The notes: a model not told the origin generated them from the letters alone. Shown: positions 30,683 to 44,799, counted from the first letter of the stretch. The stretch: 64,000 nt of DNA from Priestia aryabhattai B8W22 (GCF_000956595.1 NZ_JYOO01000005.1:1-64000); one strand, 5' to 3'. Translations and numbers: made by a program.

Positions 30683-32350
30683 TTAGCTAGATTCTCTAGT
30701 TGAAATAGCTGGATCTACCGACAAATGTGCAACATGCTCATGTACAGACAATAGTGCTTGTTCGAACACCTCTGTTAAATGATGGACAGGAATAATATCG
30801 ATACCTTTTACCTTTTCTACCATTGCATTCATATTTTCTTTTGGCACAATCACCGTCTGAACGCCTGCTTGTTTTGCTGCCTTGATTTTTGGAATCACGC
30901 CCCCAATTGGCTTTACGTTGCCGTGCAGACCAATTTCTCCTGTCATTGCTACCGTATGTTTGATTGGAACTTCATAAATCGCTGAGTAGATACCTGTTGC
31001 CATCGCAATACCGGCAGAAGGTCCATCAATTGGCACGCCTCCCGGAAAGTTCACATGAATATCATACTCATCCGCTGGAACATCCATTGAGCGAAGAACA
31101 GTTATGACATTTTCAATTGAGCTTTTAGCCATACTTTTACGGCGAATAGACTTCCCTTGAGTCCCTATACTTTCCTCTTCAACGATACCCGTAATAATAA
31201 TGTTCCCTTTCTCTTTTGCAGGAATCGCTTTGACTTCAATTTCTAAAAGTGCTCCAGAGTTGGGCCCGTACACCGCTAATCCATTAATAAGCCCCACTTT
31301 TTCCTCATCTGCAATTTTCGGATCGTGTCTTGGAGATAGTTGGCTAGAATGAACAATCCATTCAATATCTTCATTTTTAATGTCCGTTCGTTCCTCTGAT
31401 ATCGCTAATCCAGCCGCAATTTGCATCATATTAACCGTTTCACGTCCATTGCGTGCATATGTAGAAAACAGAGATAAACCTTCTTCTGATATATCCATTC
31501 TTACTTTATTTGCTGCTTTTTTTGCAACTGTAATAATTTCGTCGCGATCAAGCTCACGGAAAAATACCTCTACGCATCTGGAACGAATGGCAGGCGGAAT
31601 TTCATTAGGCGTTCTAGTCGTCGCACCAATCAAACGAAAGTCTGCTGGCAACCCATTTTGAAAAATATCGTGAATATGTGTTGGGATTTGTGTGTTTTCT
31701 TCGCTGTAATAGGCGCTTTCCATAAACACTTTTCGATCTTCTAGAACCTTTAACAGCTTATTCATCTGAATAGGATGGAGCTCTCCAATTTCATCAATAA
31801 ATAAAATCCCCCCGTGTGCATCTGTAACCGCTCCTTGTTTTGGCTGCGGAATTCCAGCTTGACCCATGGCACCTGCTCCTTGGTAAATAGGATCATGAAC
31901 AGACCCAATCAAAGGATCAGCAATGCCTCGCTCATCAAAACGCGCCGTAGTTGCATCTAATTCTACAAATACAGCCGATTGTTTGAAAGGTGATTTTTTA
32001 TTTTTTTTTGCTTCTTCTAACACTAAACGTGCTGCTGCTGTTTTTCCTACTCCAGGCGGCCCGTATACAATCACGTGCTGTGGATTAGGACCGCAAAGGG
32101 CAGCCTTTAGTGACCGAATTCCATCCTCTTGTCCGACAATATCGGAGAAGCTAGACGGCCTCACACGTTCAGCAAGCGGCTCAGTTAAAGAGATGGCTCT
32201 CATCTTCTGCAATTGCTCCATTTCTTTCTTTGAATCCCGGTCAATTGAGACTTTTTGCGTACGCTGATTGCGTAATAAATTCCAAAAATATAAGCCAATG
32301 ATGATACCAAAAAAGAGTTGGACCATTAAGGCAATATTCGTCCAGTTCAT
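30683..32350 (-). CDS. lonB: Forespore Lon-like protease LonB
   Basis: Membrane-anchored Lon variant, sigma-F controlled in B. subtilis. The 555-aa protein has one N-terminal transmembrane segment (IALMVQLFFGIIIGLYFW), AAA+ Walker [13 protein letters not shown] and FIDEIGEL, and the Lon protease domain with VPIDGPSAGIAMATG and the lysine in IGGVIPKIKAAKQAG. It lacks the long LonA N-terminal domain. Lies upstream of lonA with its own terminator. Confidence 0.95.
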   Translation of the reverse strand: MNWTNIALMVQLFFGIIIGLYFWNLLRNQRTQKVSIDRDSKKEMEQLQKMRAISLTEPLAERVRPSSFSDIVGQEDGIRSLKAALCGPNPQHVIVYGPPGVGKTAAARLVLEEAKKNKKSPFKQSAVFVELDATTARFDERGIADPLIGSVHDPIYQGAGAMGQAGIPQPKQGAVTDAHGGILFIDEIGELHPIQMNKLLKVLEDRKVFMESAYYSEENTQIPTHIHDIFQNGLPADFRLIGATTRTPNEIPPAIRSRCVEVFFRELDRDEIITVAKKAANKVRMDISEEGLSLFSTYARNGRETVNMMQIAAGLAISEERTDIKNEDIEWIVHSSQLSPRHDPKIADEEKVGLINGLAVYGPNSGALLEIEVKAIPAKEKGNIIITGIVEEESIGTQGKSIRRKSMAKSSIENVITVLRSMDVPADEYDIHVNFPGGVPIDGPSAGIAMATGIYSAIYEVPIKHTVAMTGEIGLHGNVKPIGGVIPKIKAAKQAGVQTVIVPKENMNAMVEKVKGIDIIPVHHLTEVFEQALLSVHEHVAHLSVDPAISTRESS

Positions 32351-32464
32351 AGATAAACCTCCTGCGCAGTTTAGTAAGATAATTATCAGTTATTATCTCC
32401 CTGCAGCAGTAGGAATAAACAAGATTCTAGTAAAAAGTAAAATTTAGTTGTGCTTCATCACCAG

Positions 32465-32504
32465 AAAAAAGCCGGGTACTCAAATTGAGTACCCGGCTTT
32501 TTTT
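32465..32504 (-). terminator. clpX terminator
   Basis: AAAAAAGCCGGGTACTC and GAGTACCCGGCTTTTTTT form a long stem with a 6-nt loop at the clpX stop codon. Confidence 0.9.
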
Positions 32505-33768
32505 ATGCTGATGTTTTGCTGCCTTCTTGAATGGTAGATCCGTCTTCTAATACGAACTTAGGAGCCGCTTGATCACGAACGGTTTCACCTGTGATAATAC
32601 ATTTTGTAATATCATCACGTGAAGGAAGATCAAACATTACATCTAACATAATACCTTCAATGATTGAACGTAGACCACGAGCACCTGTTTTACGCTCGAT
32701 TGCTTTTTTAGAAATTTCTACTAAAGCCTCGTCTTCGAATTCAAGTTCAACGTCATCAAGTTCAAGCATTTTTTGATATTGTTTCACTAGTGCATTTTTC
32801 GGTTTTGTTAAAATCTCAACTAGCGCTTCTTCATCAAGAGGCACTAAGCTAGCAGTAACCGGTAAACGACCAATAAACTCTGGAATTAAACCAAATTTTA
32901 ATAAATCTTCCGGTAATACTTTTGCTAGTAACTCTTTTTCTGTAAAGTCTTGTTGTTTTGTTTCTGAACCGAAACCAATTACTTTTTTACCTAGACGACG
33001 CTTAATAATAGGTTCGATTCCGTCAAATGCACCACCACAAATAAATAAGATATTTGTGGTATCAATTTGAATAAATTCTTGATGAGGGTGTTTACGTCCG
33101 CCTTGAGGAGGAACACTTGCTACAGTACCTTCTAAGATTTTAAGAAGAGCCTGCTGCACACCTTCACCTGATACATCACGTGTAATAGATGGGTTTTCAG
33201 ACTTACGCGCTACTTTATCAATTTCATCGATGTAGATGATACCTTTTTCAGCTTTCTCCACATCGTAATCAGCTGATTGAATTAATTTTAATAAGATGTT
33301 TTCAACATCTTCTCCTACATAACCCGCTTCTGTTAGAGATGTTGCATCTGCAATCGCAAACGGTACGTTTAAAATACGAGCCAATGTTTGAGCTAGTAAA
33401 GTTTTACCGCTTCCTGTAGGTCCAATTAATGCAATATTACTTTTTGATAACTCAACGTCATCAATTTTACTGTTTGAATTGATTCGTTTGTAATGGTTGT
33501 ATACTGCAACGGATAACGATTTTTTCGCATCCTCTTGACCAATTACATACTCATCTAAAATGTCACGAATTTCTTTTGGTTTTGGTACATCTTTAAATTC
33601 TACTTCTTCTTCTGTACCTAACTCTTCTTCTACGATTTCCGTGCAAAGTTCAATACATTCATCGCATATGTAAACACCTGGACCCGCAACTAACTTGCGT
33701 ACTTGTTCTTGTGTTTTACCACAAAATGAGCATTTTAACTGCCCTTTTTCATCGTTAAATTTAAACAT
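32503..33768 (-). CDS. clpX: ATP-dependent Clp protease ATP-binding subunit ClpX
   Basis: AAA+ unfoldase that feeds substrates to ClpP. The 421-aa protein has the N-terminal zinc-binding domain (CSFCGKTQ and CDEC), Walker [13 protein letters not shown], Walker [10 protein letters not shown], the pore loop GYVGEDVE, and the ClpP-docking loop KKVIGFGSE. The ATG at 33768 (MFKFNDEKG) is used; three extra upstream residues come from an ATG without family support. Confidence 0.97.
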   Translation of the reverse strand: MFKFNDEKGQLKCSFCGKTQEQVRKLVAGPGVYICDECIELCTEIVEEELGTEEEVEFKDVPKPKEIRDILDEYVIGQEDAKKSLSVAVYNHYKRINSNSKIDDVELSKSNIALIGPTGSGKTLLAQTLARILNVPFAIADATSLTEAGYVGEDVENILLKLIQSADYDVEKAEKGIIYIDEIDKVARKSENPSITRDVSGEGVQQALLKILEGTVASVPPQGGRKHPHQEFIQIDTTNILFICGGAFDGIEPIIKRRLGKKVIGFGSETKQQDFTEKELLAKVLPEDLLKFGLIPEFIGRLPVTASLVPLDEEALVEILTKPKNALVKQYQKMLELDDVELEFEDEALVEISKKAIERKTGARGLRSIIEGIMLDVMFDLPSRDDITKCIITGETVRDQAAPKFVLEDGSTIQEGSKTSA

Positions 33769-34152
33769 AATTTTCACCCCTTGTAGTATTTACTAAAGTG
33801 CTCGAAGCTGATTTCTATCCGCGCTATAGCCCAACAACATGAACAACTCATCTATTTGTAGGTAAATGCCCCTCTTTATCACATAGTAAAAGCGCTATGA
33901 AAAGATTTGTATTGCATTTTACCATACATTTTCTTGAATAGATACTAAAACGTTTTATGTATATGTTGTTGATGAGCATAACAGAATGGAGATCTGCTAT
34001 TATATAGTGTCCTCTTATTGGGCCTATTTCATAACCACGGATTTCAAACAATGGGTTAAAGCTGCTTCTACGGTGTTGGTTATGATATAAAAAAACTATT
34101 GAAGTTTATAAAACAAGGCACGATCAAGTCGCGCCTTGTTTCTTACTTACTA
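33769..34152. other. Intergenic region between tig and clpX
   Basis: About 380 nt with no credible gene; it should contain the clpX promoter, which I could not place with confidence. The only clear element is the tig terminator at 34111-34141. Codon composition and lack of a ribosome binding site argue against the 67-codon reading frame in the middle. Confidence 0.5.
34111..34141 (-). terminator. tig terminator
   Basis: AACAAGGCACGA and TCGCGCCTTGTT arms with a short loop; the minus strand continues TTTTATAA. Confidence 0.75.
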
Positions 34153-35439
34153 TTATGCAACAGCTTTGCTGTTTTCTACAAGAAATTCAACTGCTTTACG
34201 TACTTTCATGTCTTCTTTAATGCTATCAAGACTGCCAAGCACTTTCTTAATTTCTTCGACAGGCATGTTGTACATTCCTGCCATGTTTTCTAATTCTTTT
34301 TCTACTTCTTCTTCGCTTACTTCAAGATTTTCAGCTTTTGAAATAGCTTCTAGCGTTAAGTTGATTTTTACACGCTTTTCAGCATCCGGACGCATTTGGT
34401 CGCGAAGAGCTTTTTCATCTTGACCTGAGAATTGGAAGTAAAGTTCAAGGTTAAGACCTTGCATTTGTAAACGTTGTTCAAACTCTTGCATCATACGATC
34501 CATTTCAGTGTTGAACATTGCTTCTGGAATTTCTACTTCAGCATTTTCAGCAGCTTTTTCTACTAAAGTGTCGCGAAGAGCTGATTCCGCTTGATTCTCT
34601 TTATCGCTTTGTAATTTTTCTTTTGTTTTTGCTTTTAACGCTTCTAAAGTTTCTACTTCTTCATCTACGTCTTTTGCAAACTCATCGTCTAAAGCTGGAA
34701 GCTCTTTAGATTTGATTTCGTGTAATTTCACTTTGAATTTAGCAGCTTTACCAGCTAGCTCTTCAGCGTGATACTCTTCAGGGAATGTTACTTCCACTTC
34801 TTTTTCAGCGCCTACTTCAAGACCAACTAGTTGCTCTTCAAAGCCAGGGATGAATGTGTTAGAACCGATTTCTAAAGAATAGTTTTCGCCTTTTCCGCCT
34901 TCAAATGCTTCGCCATCAACGAAACCTTCAAAGTCGATTACAGCTGTATCGCCTTCAGCTACTGTTCCTTCTTCTTTAACAACTAGTTCAGCGTGACGCT
35001 CTTGAAGTGTTTTTAATTCAGCTTCAACGTCTTCGTCTGTTACAGTTGTATCAACTTTTTCTACTTCTAAGTTTTTGTATTCGCCTAATTTAACTTCAGG
35101 CTTAACAGTTACTTTAGCAGTGAAAACTAAAGGTTGTCCTTTTTCGATTGTTTCAACATCGATTTCTGGACGATCAACCGGCTCGATACCAGCTTCAACA
35201 ATTGCATTGCTGTAAGCTTCAGGTAATAAGATGTCTAGTGCATCTTGGTATAAAGATTCTACGCCAAAACGTTTTTCGAAAAGTGGACGAGGCATTTTAC
35301 CTTTACGGAACCCTGGTACGTTTACTTGTTTTACAACTTTTGTGAATGCTTTATCTAAGGCTTTATCAAACTCAGCAGCTTCAACTTCTACTGTTAAAAC
35401 GCCTTGATTTCCTTCTTGTTTTTCCCATTTTGCAGACAT
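34153..35439 (-). CDS. tig: Trigger factor
   Basis: Ribosome-bound chaperone and peptidyl-prolyl isomerase. The 428-aa protein has the ribosome-docking signature [19 protein letters not shown] near residues 41-60, the FKBP domain ([20 protein letters not shown]) and the long helical C-terminal arms. Gene order tig-clpX-lonB-lonA groups folding and proteolysis genes, as in B. subtilis. The leader can form alternative hairpins. Confidence 0.97.
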   Translation of the reverse strand: MSAKWEKQEGNQGVLTVEVEAAEFDKALDKAFTKVVKQVNVPGFRKGKMPRPLFEKRFGVESLYQDALDILLPEAYSNAIVEAGIEPVDRPEIDVETIEKGQPLVFTAKVTVKPEVKLGEYKNLEVEKVDTTVTDEDVEAELKTLQERHAELVVKEEGTVAEGDTAVIDFEGFVDGEAFEGGKGENYSLEIGSNTFIPGFEEQLVGLEVGAEKEVEVTFPEEYHAEELAGKAAKFKVKLHEIKSKELPALDDEFAKDVDEEVETLEALKAKTKEKLQSDKENQAESALRDTLVEKAAENAEVEIPEAMFNTEMDRMMQEFEQRLQMQGLNLELYFQFSGQDEKALRDQMRPDAEKRVKINLTLEAISKAENLEVSEEEVEKELENMAGMYNMPVEEIKKVLGSLDSIKEDMKVRKAVEFLVENSKAVA

Positions 35440-35464
35440 GAATGTTTCCCTCCAAAATCATTTT

Positions 35465-35559
35465 AAGTAGTGATTTCTAAATTAGATAATGCAGATAGCC
35501 TATCAGTTCAAACCTCAATCATTATCTATTTAACTCCCTACTACTTTAAAGTAAGTAGG
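35465..35559 (-). promoter_or_regulatory. Possible alternative-fold leader upstream of tig
   Basis: A 9-bp palindrome with one bulge (35537-35559; CCTAC/GTAGG plus TACT/AGTA) competes with a longer pairing in which CATTATCTATTTA (35520-35532) and ACTACTT (35540-35546) match TAAATTAGATAATG (35478-35491) and AAGTAGT (35465-35471). The second structure ends about 25 nt before the tig start. The bases 35537-35546 are shared, so the two folds exclude each other in part. Confidence 0.5.
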
Positions 35560-35660
35560 AATGTAATGTAAAGATGAAATTCTACTATACGTATTTAAGT
35601 GCATTTTACAACCATTATATTATAACATACAACAATGACGTTTCAACTAAACACCACATT

Positions 35661-36662
35661 TTATATAAAAGAAATTTCTTCAATTTCTTTTAGCTCTTTA
35701 ATTGCCTTTCTTAATTCAGCTGCGGAGAAACTTCCGTCTTCCTCTGCTACAGCTGCATCTGACTCTTCTCCTTGCATCATCAGACTAACAGCATACACCG
35801 CTTCTGTCCAAAGTTTTACATTATCACCCGGTAAAAACGGAAATGTTATAAATAAATGACGCTGCCATATCTCAACGGCAACCTGCAGCAATGTAGGATT
35901 TTCATGCTCCAGCTTTTCCGTCAGCTGCGCTTCTACTTGCTCGGCAAACAAATACGGTGTTGTTCGTTGAAGCTGAAGCGCATTTACTTTTTTCGTCTCT
36001 CCAAACTTAGTAATCATAAAATCAATGTCTACTTCTTCTTCCATGACTGTTTTTAAAGCGACTGTTTTTACGATAGGGTGAACAGCTTCAGATGAAAATA
36101 GCTGTTCCAGAAAGAAGCGCTGCTTTTCAATTCTCTTCGTTTTTAATGAATGAACCCATTCAAGCTGATCTTGAATATTGTCTAGAGCTGTGAATGATTT
36201 AAACTGCTCCAGCTGTTCTTCTTCTGTTTGTTCTTCTATGACTTGTTCTTGATTCATTCTATTCTTGCAGAACTCCAATAGCTGATAAAGCTGTTCAGCA
36301 TGTTCAGAAGGGAGTTTGTGTTCTTGAATAACTGCTTGTAGAGTGACATATCCTTCATGATAGTGACCAAGCTGAATTAACACCATGAGGTACATTTGCA
36401 AATTATGATAATAATCGCCAATATCTTCTTTCAGCATTTGCTCACATAATTCCTTAGCTATGCCTGCATCACCGAGCTCCACGTGACAAATAACAAGGCC
36501 AAGCAAAATTTCATGATGCTTATTGTCAAGTTCGTAGGCCTGCTCAAATAAAGGAAGTGCTTCTTGAAATTGCTTGTGCTGCATATGATCTGTAGCTTTT
36601 TCAACCAACCGTTCTTTTAATAGAGGAAAAGCTACAATTTTGTTTTGTTGTTCATTCGACAT
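35661..36662 (-). CDS. ysoA: TPR-repeat protein (YsoA-like)
   Basis: A 333-aa soluble protein with tetratricopeptide repeats in the N-terminal third (HKQFQEALPLFEQAYELDNKHHEILLG, one copy), then an acidic helical region. It lies between leuD and tig, the position of ysoA in B. subtilis. A role as a protein-interaction adaptor is inferred from the repeats only; the partner is unknown. Confidence 0.8.
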   Translation of the reverse strand: MSNEQQNKIVAFPLLKERLVEKATDHMQHKQFQEALPLFEQAYELDNKHHEILLGLVICHVELGDAGIAKELCEQMLKEDIGDYYHNLQMYLMVLIQLGHYHEGYVTLQAVIQEHKLPSEHAEQLYQLLEFCKNRMNQEQVIEEQTEEEQLEQFKSFTALDNIQDQLEWVHSLKTKRIEKQRFFLEQLFSSEAVHPIVKTVALKTVMEEEVDIDFMITKFGETKKVNALQLQRTTPYLFAEQVEAQLTEKLEHENPTLLQVAVEIWQRHLFITFPFLPGDNVKLWTEAVYAVSLMMQGEESDAAVAEEDGSFSAAELRKAIKELKEIEEISFI

Positions 36663-36723
36663 GTTTTCTCCCCACTTCGCGGTCCATTTGCTTTACAGTT
36701 TAGCAATTGAATTAACGGAACGC

Positions 36724-36761
36724 AAAAAAATCGAGCAAAATTATAATTTTGCTCGATTTTT
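36724..36761 (-). terminator. ilv-leu operon terminator
   Basis: AAAAATCGAGCAAAATT and AATTTTGCTCGATTTTT pair just after the leuD stop codon, with T-runs. Confidence 0.9.
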
Positions 36762-36763
36762 GG

Positions 36764-37354
36764 TTAATATCTTACCGTTTTTGCTTCATAAGCAGAAATA
36801 TCGTCTTCAAAAGAAAGCGTATAGCCAATTTCATCATATCCGTTAACAAGCATATATTTCCAATGGCCATTGATATCAAACGTACGTTCAAAACCTGCTT
36901 CATCGGTAATTTTTTGCTGATGAAGATCGATTGTACAGGCGTAAGAAGCACTTTGAGACTCTTTCATTAAATAGGAAACATCTTCTTTTGGTAAAACAAT
37001 AGGTAAAATACCGTTTTTTAAACAGTTTTGTTTAAAAATATCTGCAAATGAAGGTGCGATAATGGCACGAAACCCGTAGTCTAAAAGGGCCCACGGAGCG
37101 TGTTCACGTGACGAACCACATCCGAAGTTCTCGTCAGCTACAAGAATTGTTGCTCCTTGATTTTGAGGCTGATTTAATTCAAATGTTTCATTTAACGTTT
37201 CATCTTCATTGTATCGCCAATCAAAAAATAGAAATTGGCCAAAGCCAGTACGCTCAATTCTTTTCAAAAATTGCTTTGGGATAATTTGATCAGTATCTAC
37301 GTTTGCTCGGTCGAGACCTGCTACTTTCCCTGTATGGATTGTAAAAGCATTCAT
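36764..37354 (-). CDS. leuD: 3-isopropylmalate dehydratase small subunit
   Basis: Small swivel domain of isopropylmalate isomerase, pairing with LeuC in leucine synthesis. The 196-aa protein has TDQIIPKQFLKRI, NFGCGSSREHAPWAL and the downstream SFADIFKQNCLKNG. Follows leuC by 14 nt and ends the operon. Confidence 0.97.
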   Translation of the reverse strand: MNAFTIHTGKVAGLDRANVDTDQIIPKQFLKRIERTGFGQFLFFDWRYNEDETLNETFELNQPQNQGATILVADENFGCGSSREHAPWALLDYGFRAIIAPSFADIFKQNCLKNGILPIVLPKEDVSYLMKESQSASYACTIDLHQQKITDEAGFERTFDINGHWKYMLVNGYDEIGYTLSFEDDISAYEAKTVRY

Positions 37355-37368
37355 CTGTGTTCTCCTCC

Positions 37369-38784
37369 TTATCGCACCGCTTGTTCTTGTAGTTTGCGCA
37401 CATCAACAAAATGTCCATATACCGCTGCCGCTGCTGCCATTACCGGGCTTACTAAATGCGTTCTGGCACCTTTTCCTTGACGTCCTTCAAAGTTTCGGTT
37501 AGAAGTGGACGCACAGTGTTCGCCTTGTGGAACTAAGTCAGAGTTCATACCTAAACACATGCTGCAGCCTGAGTCTCTCCATTCAAAGCCTGCTTCAATA
37601 AAAATAGCAGATAATCCTTCTTCTTCAGCCACTCGCTTTACTTTTTGAGAACCTGGTACAATCATCGCTCGCACATCTGGTGACACTTTCTTTCCTTTAA
37701 TAAAGGCTGCTACGTCACGAAGGTCAGACAAACGAGCATTTGTACATGAACCGATAAATACATGCTGAACTGGGATCTCTTCTATGCCCATGCCGGGCTG
37801 TAAGCCCATATACTCGAGTGCTCGTGACAAAGACTTTTTCTCAGCTTCTGTTTTACACTCTTCTAATGTAGGAACTTGCTTGCTAACATAAGAACTCATC
37901 GCCGGGTTTGTTCCCCATGTTACGACAGGTTCAATTGTATCTGCATCAATTTCCAGCGTTTCATCGTATGTTGCACCTTCATCTGTTGCTAAAGCTGCCC
38001 AAGCTTCCACTGCTTTTTCAAACTGTTCTCCTTTAGGAGCATACTGACGCCCTTTAATATAAGAGAAAGTGACATCATCTGGACTGATTAAACCAGCTTT
38101 TGCACCGGCTTCAATAGACATATTACAAATAGTCATGCGCTCTTCCATTGAAAGATCGCGAATACATTCGCCCGTAAATTCCACGATTGAACCCGTTCCA
38201 AAATTCACGCCGAATTTTTGAATAATTGCTAACACAATGTCCTTAGCATAAACGCCAGGCTGCTTTTTGCCATTCACTTTCACTTGTAGCGTTTTTGGTT
38301 TCGCTTGCCATAGCGTTTGTGTTGCTAAAACATGCTCTACCTCACTAGTTCCTATACCAAAAGCAAGCGCTCCAAATGCACCGTGAGTAGATGTATGGCT
38401 ATCTCCGCATACAATGGTTTTTCCAGGCTGAGTTAATCCCAATTCCGGCCCAATGATATGCACAATTCCTTGCTCTTCACTTGTTAAATCTAAAAGCTTC
38501 ACACCAAACTCATGACAGTTTTCGGATAGTTTGTCTACTTGTTTCTTTGCAATCGGATCTTTAATATTAAAACGGTCAACCGTTGGAATGTTGTGATCCA
38601 TTGTAGCAAACGTTAAGTCTGGACGCTTTACTTGGCGATTTGCTACGCGAAGACCTTCAAATGCTTGAGGAGACGTTACTTCATGAATAAGATGAAGATC
38701 GATATATAATAAGTCCGGCTTCCCCTCTTCTCGACGTACAACATGTTGTTCCCAAAGCTTATCAATAATTGTTTTTGGTTTCAT
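37369..38784 (-). CDS. leuC: 3-isopropylmalate dehydratase large subunit
   Basis: Aconitase-family [4Fe-4S] enzyme that isomerises 2- to 3-isopropylmalate. The 471-aa protein shows [35 protein letters not shown] and [10 protein letters not shown], supplying the three cluster cysteines. A strong terminator-like hairpin precedes it in the 58-nt gap after leuB. Confidence 0.97.
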   Translation of the reverse strand: MKPKTIIDKLWEQHVVRREEGKPDLLYIDLHLIHEVTSPQAFEGLRVANRQVKRPDLTFATMDHNIPTVDRFNIKDPIAKKQVDKLSENCHEFGVKLLDLTSEEQGIVHIIGPELGLTQPGKTIVCGDSHTSTHGAFGALAFGIGTSEVEHVLATQTLWQAKPKTLQVKVNGKKQPGVYAKDIVLAIIQKFGVNFGTGSIVEFTGECIRDLSMEERMTICNMSIEAGAKAGLISPDDVTFSYIKGRQYAPKGEQFEKAVEAWAALATDEGATYDETLEIDADTIEPVVTWGTNPAMSSYVSKQVPTLEECKTEAEKKSLSRALEYMGLQPGMGIEEIPVQHVFIGSCTNARLSDLRDVAAFIKGKKVSPDVRAMIVPGSQKVKRVAEEEGLSAIFIEAGFEWRDSGCSMCLGMNSDLVPQGEHCASTSNRNFEGRQGKGARTHLVSPVMAAAAAVYGHFVDVRKLQEQAVR

Positions 38785-38807
38785 ACTGCTCCTCCTTTCT
38801 GATTATG

Positions 38808-38837
38808 AAAAACGTTTCTCACAAAACGTGAGAAACG
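38808..38837 (-). terminator. Internal terminator-like hairpin between leuB and leuC
   Basis: CGTTTCTCAC and GTGAGAAACG (38813-38837) form a perfect 10-bp stem with a 5-nt loop, followed on the minus strand by TTTTTC. It has the form of an intrinsic terminator inside the ilv-leu operon, 5 nt past the leuB stop codon. Confidence 0.75.
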
Positions 38838-38842
38838 CATGA

Positions 38843-39952
38843 TTAACTGTAAGCTGTCATAATGCTTGAAATGGCAGAATCATTGGCAATTACCGCAGTT
38901 ATTGCCTCCACCATTTTATCGGTACCTAAATAATGATTACCGTCTGCTAAGTCAGCTGTTCGATGACCTGCATGTAATACACTTTCAACCGCTTGTTCAA
39001 TCACTGCTGCTTCTTTTTCTAACCCAAATGAATGTCTAAGCAACATTGCTGCAGATAAAATAGCAGCAATCGGATTAGCTTTGTTTTGACCAGCAATATC
39101 TGGTGCAGAACCGTGAACGGGTTCGTATAAAGATGGACCATCAGCCGTTAAGCTCGCAGATGGCAACATTCCTAACGATCCTGTCAGCATAGAAGCCTCA
39201 TCACTCAAAATATCACCAAACATATTTTCAGTTACCACTACATCAAAATACTTAGGATTACGAATTAACTGCATAGCAGCTGAATCTACAAGCATATGCT
39301 CAAGCTCTACATCCGGGTAGTCTTTTGCTACTTCTTCAGCTACTTCACGCCACACTCGACTAGACTCAAGCACATTTGCTTTATCAACAGACGTTACTTT
39401 TTTACGTCGATTTACAGCCGTGTCAAATGCTTGGCGAATAATTCTTTCTATTTCTGTACGCTTATAAAATAATGTGTCGACAACTGTTTCTTCATTTCCT
39501 TCTGTTCGGCGCTCGCTAGGCTTACCAAAATATAAGCCTCCTGTTAGCTCACGGACGATAATGAAGTCAACACCTTCAATGTATTCTTTTTTCAGAGGAG
39601 AGGCATCCGCTAAGCTATCATAAAACGTCACCGGACGAAGATTAGCATATAAATCCAGTTCTTTTCGAATAGCTAGCAAACCTTTTTCCGGTCGTAAATG
39701 TGAAGGGTTACGATCCCATTTTGGCCCTCCAACTGATCCAAGTAATACGGCATCCGCCTGCTTACAAGTCTCAATTGTACTTTCTGGAAGAGGTGTGCCC
39801 GCCTCATCAATTGCAGCTCCGCCAATTAGTCCATACGTAAACTCAAATTGATGATCAAAGCGCTCTCCAATTGCTTTTAAAACGGCAACAGCGCCTTTGG
39901 TTACTTCTGTTCCTACGCCGTCACCCGGTAATACAGCGACTTTTTTTGTCAT
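38843..39952 (-). CDS. leuB: 3-isopropylmalate dehydrogenase
   Basis: NAD+-dependent oxidative decarboxylation of 3-isopropylmalate. The 369-aa protein has [10 protein letters not shown], the substrate-binding [30 protein letters not shown], and [14 protein letters not shown]. Follows leuA by 19 nt. Confidence 0.97.
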   Translation of the reverse strand: MTKKVAVLPGDGVGTEVTKGAVAVLKAIGERFDHQFEFTYGLIGGAAIDEAGTPLPESTIETCKQADAVLLGSVGGPKWDRNPSHLRPEKGLLAIRKELDLYANLRPVTFYDSLADASPLKKEYIEGVDFIIVRELTGGLYFGKPSERRTEGNEETVVDTLFYKRTEIERIIRQAFDTAVNRRKKVTSVDKANVLESSRVWREVAEEVAKDYPDVELEHMLVDSAAMQLIRNPKYFDVVVTENMFGDILSDEASMLTGSLGMLPSASLTADGPSLYEPVHGSAPDIAGQNKANPIAAILSAAMLLRHSFGLEKEAAVIEQAVESVLHAGHRTADLADGNHYLGTDKMVEAITAVIANDSAISSIMTAYS

Positions 39953-39971
39953 GGTGGTCTCTCCCTTCAGT

Positions 39972-42534
<2,563 letters not shown>

Positions 42535-42583
42535 TTAGTTTATATAGTTTTATATAGTTTACTTTTTTAGTAACTAGCTAGAA

Positions 42584-43096
42584 TTAAATGATTGATGAAA
42601 GTTTGGCTGCTGCTTTTTGCGTACCGCGCGGAACAGCTACTGTTCCCGTGCGCGTTACTTCTTTTAATCCATAAGGCTGAAGTAAATCAATCATCGCTTC
42701 AATCTTGCTGGATTCACCTGTTACTTGAATAATTAAGCTATCGCGGCTTACATCAATGATGGTTGCACGGAAAGGCTCAATTACTGCATAAAGTTCGTTA
42801 CGGCTCGCTGGTGTAGATGCTACTTTCATTAAAGCAAGCTCTCTTGACACCACCGCTTGATCCGTAATATCTTGAACTTTCAACACGTCAATTTGCTTAT
42901 TTAACTGCTTAATTACTTGTTCAGCAGCGTTATCATGCTCTACGTTCACAACAAACGTCATGCGTGATACATCCTCAGATTCAGTGTGCCCTACCGAAAT
43001 ACTCTCAATATTGAAATTTCTTTTTGTAAATAACCCCGTTACGCGATTTAAAACGCCCGCACGGTTTAATACAGTTGCTGTAATAATTCGCTTCAT
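42584..43096 (-). CDS. ilvH: Acetolactate synthase small (regulatory) subunit
   Basis: Regulatory subunit conferring valine sensitivity. The 170-aa protein has an N-terminal ACT domain ([26 protein letters not shown]) and a C-terminal ferredoxin-like domain. Overlaps ilvB by 4 nt, indicating equimolar coupling. Also named ilvN in Bacillus. Confidence 0.96.
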   Translation of the reverse strand: MKRIITATVLNRAGVLNRVTGLFTKRNFNIESISVGHTESEDVSRMTFVVNVEHDNAAEQVIKQLNKQIDVLKVQDITDQAVVSRELALMKVASTPASRNELYAVIEPFRATIIDVSRDSLIIQVTGESSKIEAMIDLLQPYGLKEVTRTGTVAVPRGTQKAAAKLSSII

Positions 43097-44799
43097 GGTT
43101 TCACCCCTACCATTTCATGTAATCCTTTTCCAGGTGCAACCATTGGATATACGTTTTCTTTAGGTGCGACAAAGAAGTTTAGTAAAACAGGTCCATCTGT
43201 TTCCATTGCTTCTTTCAGAGCCGCATGCGCTTCTTCTTCAGTAGAAGCTTGTAAACCTTTGATATCATAGGCTTCCGCAAGCTTCATCAAATTAGGCTGA
43301 TTCGGAATTAAAGAGTGCGAGTAGCGTTCTTCATAGAAGATTTCCTGCCACTGACGAACCATACCAAGCGATTGATTGTTGAGCACAACCACTTTTACAG
43401 GTAAATTTAATTCTCTAATAACCCCTAATTCTTGAAGCGTCATTTGAAATCCACCGTCACCAACGACGGCTACAACTGTTTTATCTTTATTTGCCAGCTG
43501 AGCGCCGATTGCAGAAGGTAATCCAAAGCCCATGGTGCCAAGACCACCTGAAGTTACCCATCGATCAGGATTATTAAATGTGTAGTATTGAGCTACCCAC
43601 ATTTGATGTTGCCCAACGTCCGTTGTAACAACGGCATCTCCATTTGTATACTTGTGAAGCAACTCAACTACTTTTTGTGGTTTTAACACGTCCGCTGAGT
43701 TCTGATACCATAATGGATATTCTTGTTTCCATGCCGCTAATTTCTCATGCCATTTCGTATAATCTCCAACTTCTCCTTCTTGCAGAAGCAATTGCTTTAA
43801 TACTTCTTTTGCATCTCCAACAATTGGAATCTTGGTCGGAACATTCTTTCCAATTTCTGCCGGGTCGATGTCAATGTGAGCAATTTTTGCATTTGGTGCA
43901 AAATGCTTTAAGTTACCTGTTACTCGGTCATCAAAGCGTGCACCAATACTAATGAGAAGATCACTCTCATAAATTGCCATGTTTGCTGTGTACGTTCCGT
44001 GCATGCCAGCCATTCCTAAATGAAGCGGATGGTCTGCAGGAAAACAGCCTAACCCTAAAAGCGTATTAATAACCGGAATATTTTGACGCTCAGCATAATT
44101 TTTTAATTCTTCTGAACCTTTACTCAATAACACTCCCGCACCTGCTAGGATAACAGGTTTCTTTGCAGCTGCTACTGCGTCTGTTAACTTTTTAACCTGC
44201 AGCTGATTTGGAAAATAAGTTGGCTGATAGCCAGGTAAATCAATTTCTCCTTCGTAATTAAATGTTCCATCACCCTGTGCCATATCCTTTGGAATGTCGA
44301 TTAAGACTGGACCAGGTCTTCCTGTTGTCGCAATATGAAATGCCTCTTTGATGATTCTCGGCATGTCGCTGATATTGCGTACTTGATAGCTATGTTTTGT
44401 AATTGGCATTGTGATTCCTAATACATCTGCTTCTTGGAACGCGTCAGAACCAATTACACTTGAAGCTACTTGACCAGTAAAAACAACTAAAGGAAGTGAG
44501 TCAATCATCGCATCTGCCAAACCTGTTACGATATTTGTTGCACCAGGACCACTTGTTGCGATAACTACACCGGGTTTACCTGAAATTCTTGCGTACCCTT
44601 CTGCTGCGTGAATTCCACCTTGTTCGTGACGAGCAAGTACGTGGAACATTCCTGAACCGTATAGCTTATCGTAAATCGGTAAAACGGCTCCCCCTGGGTA
44701 ACCGAAGATGACGTCAACGTTTTCTCTTCTTAAAGATTCAATCAACATGTCAGCTCCATTCATTTGTGCCCCAGTGCTTACAGGTTCTTTCGTTTGCAT
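43093..44799 (-). CDS. ilvB: Acetolactate synthase large (catalytic) subunit
   Basis: ThDP- and FAD-dependent condensation of pyruvate to acetolactate or with 2-ketobutyrate. The 568-aa protein has [15 protein letters not shown], the catalytic Glu in [17 protein letters not shown], and the ThDP motif [17 protein letters not shown] use MQTKEP at 44799, since the ATG at 44820 lies seven codons upstream without family support. First gene of ilvBHC-leuABCD, controlled by a T-box. Confidence 0.96.
   Translation of the reverse strand: MQTKEPVSTGAQMNGADMLIESLRRENVDVIFGYPGGAVLPIYDKLYGSGMFHVLARHEQGGIHAAEGYARISGKPGVVIATSGPGATNIVTGLADAMIDSLPLVVFTGQVASSVIGSDAFQEADVLGITMPITKHSYQVRNISDMPRIIKEAFHIATTGRPGPVLIDIPKDMAQGDGTFNYEGEIDLPGYQPTYFPNQLQVKKLTDAVAAAKKPVILAGAGVLLSKGSEELKNYAERQNIPVINTLLGLGCFPADHPLHLGMAGMHGTYTANMAIYESDLLISIGARFDDRVTGNLKHFAPNAKIAHIDIDPAEIGKNVPTKIPIVGDAKEVLKQLLLQEGEVGDYTKWHEKLAAWKQEYPLWYQNSADVLKPQKVVELLHKYTNGDAVVTTDVGQHQMWVAQYYTFNNPDRWVTSGGLGTMGFGLPSAIGAQLANKDKTVVAVVGDGGFQMTLQELGVIRELNLPVKVVVLNNQSLGMVRQWQEIFYEERYSHSLIPNQPNLMKLAEAYDIKGLQASTEEEAHAALKEAMETDGPVLLNFFVAPKENVYPMVAPGKGLHEMVGVKP

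Noticed and set aside
33848-34051. 67-codon minus-strand ORF between clpX and tig
   Set aside because: No ribosome binding site, odd composition and no recognisable family; it covers the clpX upstream region.
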